NCBI RefSeq assembly: GCF_030867145.1
Contig: NC_134419.1
Span: forward strand, 2,480,001-2,544,000
Length of the DNA stretch: 64,000 bases
Direction: 5' to 3'
From: Opisthocomus hoazin
Taxonomy: Eukaryota > Chordata > Aves > Opisthocomiformes > Opisthocomidae
Shown piece after piece: positions 24,801 through 32,882 of the stretch (within the stretch, counting starts at the first letter, position 1; every line of letters starts with the position of its first letter). The position numbers were made by a program, and so were the translations under genes. The notes below the pieces were generated by a model. That model made no database searches and had not been told where the DNA came from. It worked only from the letters and a program-made list of their open reading frames with translations.

Positions 24801-27116
24801 GTAACACAGCTCCACTACCGTAGAAAAAATAATCCCATTGTAAATATAACACATAGTCACATTATAACTGGTAAATACCAAAGAAGACTATTACAAGAAC
24901 ACATGACTGGATGTAACTACGCAACCCCAGGGCACTATCTGGGAAATGAGATGTAGGAAAAGAATAATCTTTTCCATCAGACTTGGAGTCTTCAAAATAA
25001 AATCATTCCGACCACATTTGTAGCTCTTGTTGGTAAGTCATAGCTTGAATTATGCTAACAATGATTTTGAGAATGATGAGCATGTCGGTTTTGGAAAAAG
25101 CTTACTGTAAAACACTGCATGAATTTCAAAAATTAAAGCTCTAGTTACAGAAAGGCATGTGGCTCATTTGTGCACTTTGCATTCAGATTTTGGCTCAGTA
25201 AGGGCATAAATATTTTAAGCAGTTCATTACATAGCAATTCATTCATGCTCTATGCCTTGCAATAGCTAAAATAAGAGAAACAGAATTTCTCTAGCACTGT
25301 TTGATTTATAGCACATAAGCTAAATAATATAAAAACACAAGACGAAAGCTTTTCAAAAAAGTAGATGCATGCTACCTTCAAAGCAGACACTGTGTTACTA
25401 TGCAGCGTGTTAGTGTTGCTTTTCCTCTTTACACAGATTTTGTATCGCCAGACTCCTGAAGGGTTCTGCTCTTTCCTCCTCTCTCATTTAACAGAGTTTG
25501 TGCCTCTGTAAATACCAGCTTGATTAGGCCTCCTGGCTCCATGCAGAGGATTCAGCTGACCAAACAGATCATTAGTCCATAATATATGATTGAAAAGGAG
25601 AAATGATTGACGTGACTGCCTATGAAGCAGGACACATAACTCACACGCTACCCAATTCACAAAGGCACTTGCGGCGTGGGTAGAGATTCCTGCCAGTCAT
25701 CTATTCTTCTAAAAAACAACTGCCCCCTCGCATATCACATCAGACAATCTCATAGGATTAATTAAATCATATAAAGCCAAAATATGTGCAACTACTTACC
25801 ACTTCTGCAGAGGTGTTAAAAAATAAAAGAACTATAATGCATTGCAGTCCAGAACATTTGGCACTGGATTGCTATAGCTCTTAACTGCCCATTAATGAAC
25901 GGCAGCATTAAGAATGTTTTCATGCTACAGGTTAGCAGTTTGTCCACAACACAGGAGGCCATCACTTACAGTCCTGCCCCTCGAATAGCAGCTTATTTCA
26001 CATCTGGGTTAACAAGGCTGCAAAGACGCCAGCCATGGCTATTTGTTTATTTGGTATCAGACGGAGATGGCCACTCAGTCGACACACTGACCTTCAGCCA
26101 TTACAGGCCATCAGATAGTGACAAACTGCTCTGAAGCCTAATGACAACTCCCTGAGGCATCCAGGTTTTCTAATTAAAAGGTACACAATATGTTTAGATT
26201 ACCTAAGGTATTTCGAAGAAGAACATTAGCAACTGAGTGGATAAAGGTATGTACGTAGAAAGATAAAGAAAGATGTATATGTATATAGAAAAGATACATA
26301 TATAAATATGTATATAGAAAAGATATAGAAATCTAATGATTTATTAATCTTTTGTGAAGATACAAGATGACACAGATTTTGAAACTAATTTCACTGGATT
26401 GCAGCGTCTGCTTTCTCCCTAAGCATCATCACCAAAAGTCTTTAAATAGTTTTAATTTGAATCAAAAATAATGAAAGGCAAATACCAGCTGTCCCTGAAC
26501 AGCATACACCAATATTGTCACAGACATTTCCCAGTTAGAAAACCAGTTTATTATACCCAACATTTGCAGTTAACTGAGCACCCTTTAACAGCACCGTGCT
26601 CATGAAAGCAGGAGTGTCGGCTCCCTAAGAAAGCAGAGATCAGTCTCGAAGTGTCACCCTGGCTACGCTGAACTAAACAGAAACTTTGCAGTTCTGACAG
26701 AACCAGAATTTTCCCTTCCGCTTTCGGACCTATTAGGGTAACAAAACAAATCGCCCGTGAACTTCCATCTTACCAGATTCTGACTGGGGCATTTATTTGA
26801 ATGCATCTTGACTCTCCACACGCTTTCTACTGATGTTTCCTGATCTTAAAAGTAAGTTGCGCTGCTTTTTGTGATAAGACACATGGGCACAACCCCGAGA
26901 CTGTCAACATTTCAATTCTGCACAATGCTAACACCAGATCCTTTGCATATTCTAGTTGCATGTTGTGGTAAGATACTAATCCGGTAGCGCGACTTGAAAC
27001 ACCACTGTAAAACAGAAATGGTGATTACTCTTTGTTCTACGCAATTTCCAACAGACTTGTTTTTTAAGTAACTTACCCAACAGCACAAACATGGTCAGAA
27101 TGATTTGCCAATACAT
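617..27116 (-). CDS. LEPR: Leptin receptor, N-terminal 727 residues in 13 exons (3' part outside window)
   Basis: LEPR is a single-pass class I cytokine receptor of the plasma membrane that binds leptin and signals through JAK2/STAT3. I assembled 13 minus-strand exons: 27116-27077, 24386-24087, 23049-22932, 16142-15934, 14335-14190, 13486-13342, 10531-10235, 10061-9944, 6999-6800, 4094-3946, 3704-3545, 3454-3372 and 833-617. All have GT donors and AG acceptors, and every codon split across a junction restores the expected residue. Domains in order: signal peptide (about 1-21), first cytokine-receptor homology module ending in WSDWS (307-311), Ig-like domain (about 320-418), second module ending in WSNWS (612-616), then fibronectin III sequence. 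Both WSXWS motifs sit about 10 residues earlier than in human LEPR as I remember it. About 62% of a usual 1165-residue receptor is present; transmembrane and cytoplasmic exons lie past the left edge. No frameshift or internal stop was seen, so the gene looks intact. Confidence 0.96.
1391..1474. repeat. 10-bp tandem repeat grown from a CR1 tail
   Basis: About eight copies of AATATCACAG on the plus strand (ATTCTGTGAT on the element strand) directly at the 3' end of the CR1 copy. It is a microsatellite seeded by the LINE tail, and probably polymorphic. Confidence 0.95.
1391..2176 (-). mobile_element. CR1 LINE, 5'-truncated, with open ORF2 end
   Basis: About 0.8 kb of the CR1 3' half, pointing to the minus strand. 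From 2029 to 1538 the minus strand keeps an open frame of 163 codons for the C-terminal part of the CR1 reverse transcriptase ([55 protein letters not shown]) down to its own stop. An in-frame stop lies just upstream at the RSVAS boundary. The tail is expanded into a 10-bp repeat. The open frame suggests a fairly young insertion; it is not a full-length or mobile copy. Confidence 0.95.
2618..2873 (+). mobile_element. CR1 LINE fragment
   Basis: The 3' terminal 0.25 kb of CR1 in plus orientation, from GGGCAATGGGCACAAACTGA to the tail ATTCTGTGATTCTGTGAT. It closely resembles the copies at 1391-2176 and 52728-52990. The coding remnant has no meaning of its own. Confidence 0.95.
3372..3454 (-). 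CDS. LEPR: LEPR coding exon 12
   Basis: Residues 628-655. [12 protein letters not shown] and KNVTLLWK match human VPMRGPEFWRII and KNVTLLWK. It begins the membrane-proximal fibronectin III domains, which do not bind leptin but are needed for activation. Acceptor AATCTTGCAG; donor AAG|GTGAGA, phase 0. Confidence 0.96.
3545..3704 (-). CDS. LEPR: LEPR coding exon 11 with second WSXWS motif
   Basis: Residues 575-627. [20 protein letters not shown] holds the second WSXWS box (612-616) and its supporting arginine-rich strand, almost identical to human. Acceptor CTCCTGTTACAG; donor AAAG|GTACGT. It ends in TLVTDIK and is followed by a 90-bp intron to the next exon, the shortest intron in the window. 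Confidence 0.97.
3705..3945 (-). other. LEPR intron 10 (241 bp)
   Basis: Short intron between coding exons 10 and 11. Nothing is seen beyond the splice sites. Confidence 0.9.
3946..4094 (-). CDS. LEPR: LEPR coding exon 10
   Basis: Residues 525-574. [20 protein letters not shown] and FQIRYAV match human [20 protein letters not shown] and FQIRYGL. It opens the second fibronectin-fold domain of the leptin-binding module. Acceptor CGATTCTCTAG; donor GGGAG|GTACTG, phase 0. Confidence 0.96.
4095..6799 (-). other. LEPR intron 9
   Basis: An intron of 2.7 kb with one CR1 copy (5315-5995). No other element is recognised. Confidence 0.88.
5315..5995 (-). mobile_element. CR1 LINE, 5'-truncated, different subfamily
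   Basis: The reverse complement of a CR1 3' half, pointing to the minus strand: tail ATCATAGAATCATAGAA, then GGCTGGAAGGGACCCCCAGA. The minus strand still encodes [20 protein letters not shown] and [20 protein letters not shown], now broken by a frameshift at about 5725. Subfamily-specific bases differ from the copy at 1391-2176, so it is a separate and older insertion. Confidence 0.93.
6800..6999 (-). CDS. LEPR: LEPR coding exon 9: leptin-binding module
   Basis: Residues 458-524. [20 protein letters not shown] and [18 protein letters not shown] are nearly identical to the human counterpart, including the second conserved cysteine pair. The acceptor used is CTCTTTTAAG|G, which restores Arg458 and the reading frame; the downstream GGAGCAG alternative breaks the frame. 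Donor G|GTAGGT. Confidence 0.96.
7000..9943 (-). other. LEPR intron 8
   Basis: An AT-rich intron of 2.9 kb. It holds one degenerate CR1 piece (9404-9640). Several open frames of 60-85 codons have no family resemblance. Confidence 0.85.
9404..9640 (-). mobile_element. Degenerate CR1 fragment
   Basis: The plus strand shows a worn reverse-complement CR1 3' end: AGAATTATAGAAAAAGCGCA, then GAGACCTTGAGAGGCCTCAGTCC-like sequence and CTCTGGGCCACGG followed by TCACTCTCACTGTGAGTG. Clearly older than the other copies. Confidence 0.7.
9944..10061 (-). CDS. LEPR: LEPR coding exon 8: start of leptin-binding module
   Basis: Residues 419-457. [20 protein letters not shown] and then WSVNPNT and SLQLRYY match the human exon opening the second cytokine-receptor module, the main leptin-binding site. 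The two cysteines of the first conserved disulfide are present. Acceptor TTTTAATCAG; donor AG|GTATGT; Arg458 is split 2+1. This exon is too short to stand out as an open frame and was read directly from the sequence. Confidence 0.95.
10062..10234 (-). other. LEPR intron 7 (173 bp)
   Basis: Short intron between coding exons 7 and 8. Nothing is seen beyond the splice sites. Confidence 0.9.
10235..10531 (-). CDS. LEPR: LEPR coding exon 7: Ig-like domain
   Basis: Residues 320-418. [21 protein letters not shown] and NAYCC-like YNALYCC, then [12 protein letters not shown], closely match the human Ig-like domain (D3), which makes the site III contact needed to activate the leptin complex. The core Ig cysteines (in SFHC and ALYCC) and the tryptophan (VWWLNLAE) are present. 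The loop CCHQNREC is one residue longer than the human CCNEHEC. The acceptor is CTTCTGTGCAG and the donor G|GTAAGA. Confidence 0.97.
10532..13341 (-). other. LEPR intron 6
   Basis: An intron of 2.8 kb. I see no transposon, RNA gene or coding signal. A CpG-richer patch near 11700-11860 has no recognisable function. Confidence 0.85.
13342..13486 (-). CDS. LEPR: LEPR coding exon 6 with first WSXWS motif
   Basis: Residues 272-319. It contains SSYLVQVRC and GFWSDWSTP; the WSDWS box at 307-311 is the signature of the class I cytokine-receptor module. The acceptor is ATAATCCAACAG and the donor GGGAG|GTAGGT. Residue 298 is a Cys in QVRCRN, matching a Gly in human LEPR as I recall it. Confidence 0.95.
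13487..14189 (-). other. LEPR intron 5
   Basis: An intron of 703 bp. Open frames on both strands at 13850-14180 have no family resemblance. Nothing else is seen. Confidence 0.85.
14190..14335 (-). CDS. LEPR: LEPR coding exon 5
   Basis: Residues 223-271. [20 protein letters not shown] aligns with human [20 protein letters not shown], and PYPLQYEVK with PFPLQYQVK. The acceptor is TTTGTCCTCAG and the donor CAG|GTGAGT, phase 0. It starts the second domain of the first module. Residue 244 is Cys in RICWSD, where human, as I recall it, has Ser. Confidence 0.95.
14336..15933 (-). other. LEPR intron 4
   Basis: A 1.6-kb intron, AT-rich between 15050 and 15250. No element is recognised. Confidence 0.85.
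15934..16142 (-). CDS. LEPR: LEPR coding exon 4
   Basis: Residues 153-222. It has a cysteine-rich stretch ([13 protein letters not shown]) and then [15 protein letters not shown] and [11 protein letters not shown], matching human HCNCSVHECCECL, KLNDTLLMCLKI and SPLMSVQPINM. The acceptor follows a long pyrimidine tract (TTTTTTTTCCCTTGCAG) and the donor is G|GTAAGT. It closes the first domain of the N-terminal module. Confidence 0.95.
16143..22931 (-). other. LEPR intron 3 (6.8 kb)
   Basis: The longest coding intron in the window. I found no CR1 copy, LTR, tRNA-like fold or coding exon on either strand. Open frames up to 125 codons (for example 22287-22664) look like chance. Confidence 0.8.
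22932..23049 (-). CDS. LEPR: LEPR coding exon 3
   Basis: Residues 114-152. It encodes [18 protein letters not shown], matching human ANWNIQCWLKGDLKLFIC, and ends in VNILYAV. The acceptor is TTTGTTTAG and the donor is GT|GTAAGT; codon 153 (Val) is split 2+1 with the next exon. It belongs to the first domain of the N-terminal cytokine-receptor module, including its conserved CW motif. Confidence 0.94.
23050..24086 (-). other. LEPR intron 2
   Basis: A 1.0-kb intron without recognisable elements. Confidence 0.85.
24087..24386 (-). CDS. LEPR: LEPR coding exon 2: mature N-terminus
   Basis: Residues 14-113. The acceptor follows TGTGTTTGCAG and the donor is G|GTAGGT. It completes the signal peptide and starts the first cytokine-receptor domain. 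[16 protein letters not shown] aligns with the human PWRFKLSCMPPNST region, with sequons at N32 and N41. FLCCLW and a later NCS-like IDCS correspond to the human FHCCFR/NCSL stretch. This exon is clearly the least conserved part of the receptor seen here, as is usual for LEPR. A cysteine at residue 23 lies near the expected signal-peptidase site. Confidence 0.92.
24387..27076 (-). other. LEPR intron 1
   Basis: A 2.7-kb intron after the signal-peptide exon. It holds one TA-rich low-complexity block (26262-26335) and nothing else recognised. Confidence 0.85.
26262..26335. repeat. TA-rich low-complexity repeat
   Basis: Alternating purine-rich and TATA-rich bases, with the block GTATATAGAAAAGATA occurring twice within about 30 bp. 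Confidence 0.8.
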
Positions 27117-27135
27117 CTTGTTTTGTAGAGCTGAT
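27077..27135 (-). CDS. LEPR: LEPR coding exon 1: start codon and signal peptide
   Basis: The ATG is at 27116-27114, with A at -3. It is preceded in the same exon by 19 bases of 5' UTR back to an acceptor (TTTTTTCAG) ending at 27136. The exon encodes [13 protein letters not shown] plus the first base of codon 14, a hydrophobic signal-peptide core. The donor is G|GTAAGT at 27076. The start was chosen because it opens a typical signal peptide and its phase joins exactly to the next exon. The upstream noncoding exon or exons cannot be fixed from sequence alone. Confidence 0.92.
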
Positions 27136-30086
27136 CTGAAAAACATACAGAAAATTAACTGAGAGCTGATAATTATTAGTCCATTATTTCATTAGGATTT
27201 CATTTTGGTGCACTTCAGCTAATTTGATATTCACACCTTTGGAAGCAGAAAGAATAAAATCAGATGTCATTGGAGAGAAAAAAAAAACCACATTGCTTAG
27301 AATATCAATTAAATATCAATATGGCTCTTCTTTCATCATTAGAGCTATATAGTACCTCATTTCTCCAGGCTTTGGCTGATCGTTGTTCACCTTCTGGGTT
27401 TGCACATCCGAAAGGCACTACAAATCCCAACAATCAAACCAAGAGATACTCAGTTTTCAGAGTGCAGCACACACAAAAGCACTTGGGCACCCATTTCGAT
27501 GGTGAAGACTTCACGAAACTTTACAGTAATATTTCGATACTATTCTTTCATTTCATGTACTTTGTTCTTTTTTATTTTCATCCTAGAGTTACATAAATTC
27601 TGTTAAATCCCAAATATAAGCATTTTTATACTTTAAAAGAAGCTCAACAGAGGATATCAGAGCAAAACATTCAGAGTTTGGTTGCCTTTATAGTTAACCA
27701 GAATGCTACATATAGTAAAATTTACAGCTCAAGTCAGAGAATGCCGAGGCAAGAAACAAGATTTGGGGAGTCCCTCCAAAGAGTCTTATTCCTTAAATAT
27801 TTTGGAGAACAATTTCCTTGAGAACATCTGTGTTGCCAAAGGAACTGGTGCCAACGCTACGTAATCCACCAGCCTTTCAGCCTGGGGGTGCGTGTGCTGG
27901 ACTACATGTACACACACACTGTATGATCCATACTGACTACTGCGGTGGGAGAGTCGCCGTACCGGCTACGCAGCCGTTGGCTCTGCAGCCTGGAAGGAAA
28001 GCGTGCGTGGACACAGAAGACCAGAGGGAGAGAAAAAGGGCGATTCCTTCCCAGTTCTTAACACTCCTGTCAGCACACAGTACGAGCACATCCCCGTCGT
28101 CTCACCCCGGGCAGCGCCTCGACAAGCCAGCGCCGAGTCGGGGGTGGGCCCCGCAGCGGAACCAGCGGCTGCTAATAAAACCAAAGAATTTGGTCACAAG
28201 AAGCAAAGCCACCCTCTGCTCAGAGCTATCCCTCCTCTCCCCTTAGATCTCACACCAGAGACTTTGATACAATCGTCCAGTGACCCCGACACTGCTTTTA
28301 GCCTGGGCCACGGCGTAAAGCAGAGGTGATTCAATAGGCACAGCTGCCTACCTGAAGCGGCAGACAACCGACCAGTGAAGTGAGAGTATTCCAGTATTCT
28401 TGTCTCCCTGCAAGCTCTCCCACAAGGAAAGCCCTTGCAAATCTAGCTGGGGCTGGAGCCAAGCCATTTCTTCAGCACAGACCATCTTCCTTTTGGTCTG
28501 CAAGATGAGTCAGACCCATCCACTTTTCTCCCCATTCACCCAGGTTATAATCATAGTAGATTTTAAGCTGCATTTTGAGCAATTAAAGAGCAAAGCTCAA
28601 AATTTCAAAGGTAGTGCTTCACAACGACTGCTTCAGAGGAAAATTTGTCTCTCAGCAGAGCTGTTAAGAGGCCAACCTTACCTGTACCTCTTCCATTAGT
28701 CTGTTTCCTAATAGGTGAGCCATGAAGGCCAGAGGAATTATCTAGCTACAGCCTTCTATTAAACCTGCCATTTGACAAAGACACAGGCCAGGACTATTTC
28801 CAAAAGCCTATGATCGAAGTGATCTAGTTTTTTGCCAAGTTTCTGGCTAAAGGAAAAAAACCTTTTAAAAATAATTCATTTGACGTAAGTGTACACTATT
28901 CATACTATTAAATGCATGGTTTAATGAAAAACGGTCCCTGTTCCTCTTTTAAAGGTGCAACAAAAATTCGCTGTTCGTAGCTCAACCACTTCTCAGCAAA
29001 AATCTGGCAGAGATCACTTCCATATGTTGCACAAGAAAATCAGACATGTATTTCAAAAGCTTATAAAGTTATCAATATGCCATGGAAATTACTGCAAATG
29101 GTTTAAAGCTTTCACTTGCAAAACAAACAAAAAATTTCCACCATCAAGAGCTCCAAATAATCCATAAAGTTACAGCCCATCACTTGCTCTCCCACCACAG
29201 GCACTGCAAGAAGCTAAAGCAGTCACCCAGATACCTTCGCCTCTGTTGTTCCTAGATGTTTGAAGGAATGAACCACTATTTTGGTGACTACACATATTTC
29301 ATTGTATTATTTCAAAGCAGGATGTGAAACATCTCTTCTCATTTGCTCCTGGAAGGAAAACGACAAGTAGTTTGTTGTGTTGACAGCAGCTGCTGTGGCA
29401 GTTCCACCCAGACAATACCTGCTACGGGTTGAAAAGGAAGCAACCACCAATCCCCAAAATCACATACACCTCAAAGAAGGAAAATTCTGGCTATGTAGTC
29501 TACTGAAGACAAAGGCATTTTCACTTCCCGCTGCCATAAAAATGACCAGATGCAGCAATCAAAGAGATTCTGATATCAGCACCAATTTAACCATAATTAA
29601 CAGTATTTGGACCAGAAGGCAAAAAACCAAAAATACAGCTCAGGTGACCTCGAGACATCTTCTCTTCCTACTTCTATTGCATCAATCTAGGCTGATTTTC
29701 ACAAAGGTGTTATTTTTCAATCCTGGTTCCAACAATATTCACAAACAAAAAACAGTGCTGCACATGATCAAACAGCAACGTACGCTGCACGTCACCAGCA
29801 TTAACTCCTTCTCTGTTGGGAGCTCTGCACCGCCTGTGTGAACTTCACACGGGAACTGGGTAAAAAGAGATCATCTACAGGACACTCCCAGGACAAGACG
29901 AATGTATTAATACTAGACTGGACAGGACTTCACAGTATCTTTTCTAGTGAGAATATTGAACTTACCAGAATTCTGAACTTCATCGTAAGAAAGAACACAA
30001 GTTTTACAAGAACAGTTACAGGGAACAGGAAGTTAAATAAGGAATTGTTAAAAATTGCAACTATAGCTATATCCTCATCCATCTAG

Positions 30087-30336
30087 ATGAGGAAATGGCC
30101 TCAAGTTGCATCAGGGGAGGTTTACATTGGATATTCGGAAAAATTTCCTTACTGCAAGAGTGGTCAGGCATCGGACCAGGCTGCCCAGGGCAGTGGTGGA
30201 GTCCTCATCCCTGGAGGGGTTCAGAAAACGTGCAGATGTGGCACTTGGGGAGATGGTTTAGCAGGCATGGGGGTGTTGGGCAGATGGTTGGACTTCATGA
30301 TCTTAGAGGCCTTTTCTGACCTAATGATTCTATGAT
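30087..30336 (+). mobile_element. CR1 LINE fragment
   Basis: A 3' end of CR1 in plus orientation: GACCAGGCTGCCCAGGGCAG, TGGTTGGACTTCATGATCTT and a tail AATGATTCTATGAT. Subfamily bases differ from the copies at 2618 and 52728. It is moderately diverged. Confidence 0.9.
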
Positions 30337-31622
30337 CCCTGAGAAAGTAAGTTAACACAGCAAGGGCAAATGATTTTACGCATGGCTGGAGAAGTATCCA
30401 TGCAAATGAAAGGAATCGGGGCCCATTTTAACACATCTATCTTAAGATGCTGCATTCTGAAACCACCAACTTTGCTGCTGCTGTGTACAAGAAATTTTCC
30501 AATTTCATGTGTGAATAGTATGTTGTTCCTCTCCATGCTAAACTACTGTACAAAAAACTTCAGCAAGTAGAGTCCCTGCCTTGACAAAAACATATCATTA
30601 AAAACAAAACACAGCAGACATATATAACAAGCAAGGAGGACAACAACGAAAGCAAGATCATTTTTCTTCCCAGGCCAGCTGAGAAGTCATACAACCCACT
30701 GGCGTATCAGCATGGGAAACATTTTCAGTGCAGCCTGTGACAAGCACGGCTGGTGATCCACAAACACCTGCTCACCGGGCACCGAAAATGTAATGAAAGT
30801 TTTTCTTTTCCTTCTGGAGCCACCCTTTTTTTTTCTTTTTTTCCCCCCGTTTCTTGACAACTTACATTTCTGCATGTCTCCTTTCTGAACCACGAAACAT
30901 GGGGTGACATGCAAAGAGGACTGCAGCCTGAGGCAGGTCTACCTGCCCAGCCCAGACAGCAGTGAACAGAGGGTGGCACTGGTGACTAAGGGTGCCAAGT
31001 CTCTACAGCCCGTCCTGGACACAGCTGCTGGCAGCACAGCCCTGACACCACTCAGCTCAACTCTGAAATTCCCACCGACTCTTACAGGGATGAGGGGACT
31101 AGATGAGCAACGGTTGCAAGATCAAAGCCTTCTGTATTAGCAGTTTCCAACGAGCAATTTCAAAGCCTACAGAAATTTATCAAAACGCTGTTGCCAGGAT
31201 CTCCTGGTTTTCCTCAAGTAATGTACCACATACACATACAGGGTCTGGAGCTCTTTTTTTCATTTTCTTATTCCAACTCTCCCAAAAAAAACCCAGCAAC
31301 AGCTGCTAGTTAATGGGAAACAGGAACATAATACTGCAAGCAGACAAACTGTCCCTGACTTCTGCAAGCGCTCCACTACAGCTGTTTTTAAATATTTAAA
31401 AGATCTCTATAAAGCATAAAAATATTTTAGTAATAATGCCTACGCACAGCGCCTTCTGGCCGGCTCTTTAAGGGTGCCGAGGGCTTTCCAGTCCTGTTGG
31501 TTTTGGCAAGAGGTTCTCAATCAGCCCTCCCGGGCACGGCATTTCATTGCATTTGTTTGTCATTTAGTATATGAGTAAACATTACCAATAAAGAGCTCAG
31601 AGTGAATGGAACATATAAAATA

Positions 31623-31741
31623 GCAATGAATATGGCTTGCACTGGATATATTATACTTTCTAACACTAAAGCTTTAACCAAGGCAATGAATATGACTTGC
31701 ATTGGATATTTTTGCTCTCTAACACTAAAGCTTTAACCAAG
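31623..31741. repeat. 60-bp tandem duplication
   Basis: Two adjacent copies, 31623-31682 and 31683-31741, share GCAATGAATATG at the start and CTAACACTAAAGCTTTAACC near the end, with a few substitutions and a one-base length difference in the middle. It lies within 600 bp of the 32.3-32.9 kb CpG island. Confidence 0.93.
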
Positions 31742-32289
31742 GCAACCCCAGCTGCATATCCCCTACCCCTGTCTCACTCGTCCAGAACTGCACAGCCACA
31801 AAGCCGGGCTCCACGCCTGCTGACAGAGCCTCTCTCCTGCAGCTCCGCAGCCAAACGTAGCAAACCCCAGAGAGTTCCTCCAGGTCGCCCAAGGCCCCTG
31901 ACCCCCTCCTTTCCCAAAGGTCCCCAGGCAGGCTCCCGTCGCCAGCCCCGCGCAAGGACCTGCGCCCGTTCTGCATCTCCGCAGCACTGAACGCGGGACT
32001 TGAGCTCTCGCACGCTCACAACGCACCGTTCGAGAGATTCACGTTGCTTAAATACTCCTGGTTTGAAGCCAGCGGTTTGGATCAACGCTCTCTCTCGTTG
32101 CTTTCCACTGATGAGCACACCTTGGCCCTTCCTTGGGCGCAGCTGGAAGCAGAGCTCCTCTGACGCTCGGGCACTTCGAGCTCCTCCACACCGCAGCAAC
32201 TGCGTAGCCACGGGCTCTCAGGGTCTTCATTAGAAACTCTTATTTCTAAGCGCCGTGCCGGTAATTAACGTTAGATTTCCGAAGCCCAG

Positions 32290-32860
32290 CCCGCACTGGC
32301 AGGGATTTCGTGTTCCCTCCCCCTCAGCCGCCGAGGCGAAGCCCACCCGCACCGCACCGATCCCCCGCAGCCGCCCGGCCCTGCCCGGGAACGGCGCCGC
32401 CCGCAGACCGGCTCTCCCCAGGACCAGCCGGCCGCCTTCCGCTCCCGCAAGAAACCGAAAAAGAAAGAAAATAATAATAATAATAAAAAGTAAATTCACA
32501 ATTTCACCGACCTGCTTGGTTTCACTCCCGACGGCCGCGGCGGCCACGTCCGGGCGGGGAGCGGGAGGGCCCCGCGCCCGCTCCCCTCAGCAGCCCGCGG
32601 GCCCGCCCCGCGCCCGCCCCGCCTCACGGCCCCGCCGCTCCTCGCACGCAAGGTGCCGAGGCGGGCTTCGGGTTCCCTCCCTGCCCGTGCGTTTTAATTT
32701 AATTCCTCGCGCCCGGCGCGTCCCTGAGGAAAACCCTCTTCGGTCCGTCGCGCAGCTCCCAGCCAGGCGGGCGGGACGGGCCCGGCCGGCCCTGAGGCGG
32801 AGCCCCCCCCCCGCCCCCACCCCGGGGCCCGCCACTCGCCCTCCGGCTCCTCAGGCAGCT
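32290..32860. promoter_or_regulatory. LEPR: CpG island, candidate LEPR promoter
   Basis: A sharply GC- and CpG-rich block in AT-rich surroundings. Several GC boxes (CCCGCCCCGCC type, 32600-32640) lie just upstream, in the minus sense, of a possible donor AAGCAG|GTCGGT at 32511. That would make a short noncoding exon of about 32512-32600 that could splice to 27135. No TATA box is seen. A plus-strand or bidirectional transcript cannot be excluded. Confidence 0.6.
32512..32600 (-). other. LEPR: Candidate noncoding first exon of LEPR
   Basis: Inferred from a donor-like site in the CpG island (minus strand ACCAAGCAG|GTCGGTG). The donor is only moderately consensus and the upstream end is a guess. 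It contains no ATG in the part nearest the donor. Confidence 0.3.
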
Positions 32861-32882
32861 CCCCCCCCCCCCCCCCCCCCCC
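32861..32882. repeat. C22 homopolymer
   Basis: Twenty-two uninterrupted C on the plus strand (G22 on the minus strand) at the edge of the CpG island. It can form a G-quadruplex on the minus strand and is prone to length error in sequencing. Confidence 0.95.

Larger units (their letters stand above)
27136..32511 (-). other. LEPR: Probable LEPR 5' UTR intron
   Basis: Sequence between the acceptor of the ATG exon (27136) and the candidate noncoding exon ending at 32512. It contains one CR1 copy (30087-30336) and a 60-bp tandem duplication (31623-31741). No coding exon was found. A 154-codon plus-strand frame (29377-29841) has no resemblance to a known family. Confidence 0.55.

Noticed and set aside
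29377..29841. 154-codon plus-strand open frame
   Set aside because: No domain, signal or splice context; it sits in the probable LEPR 5' intron.
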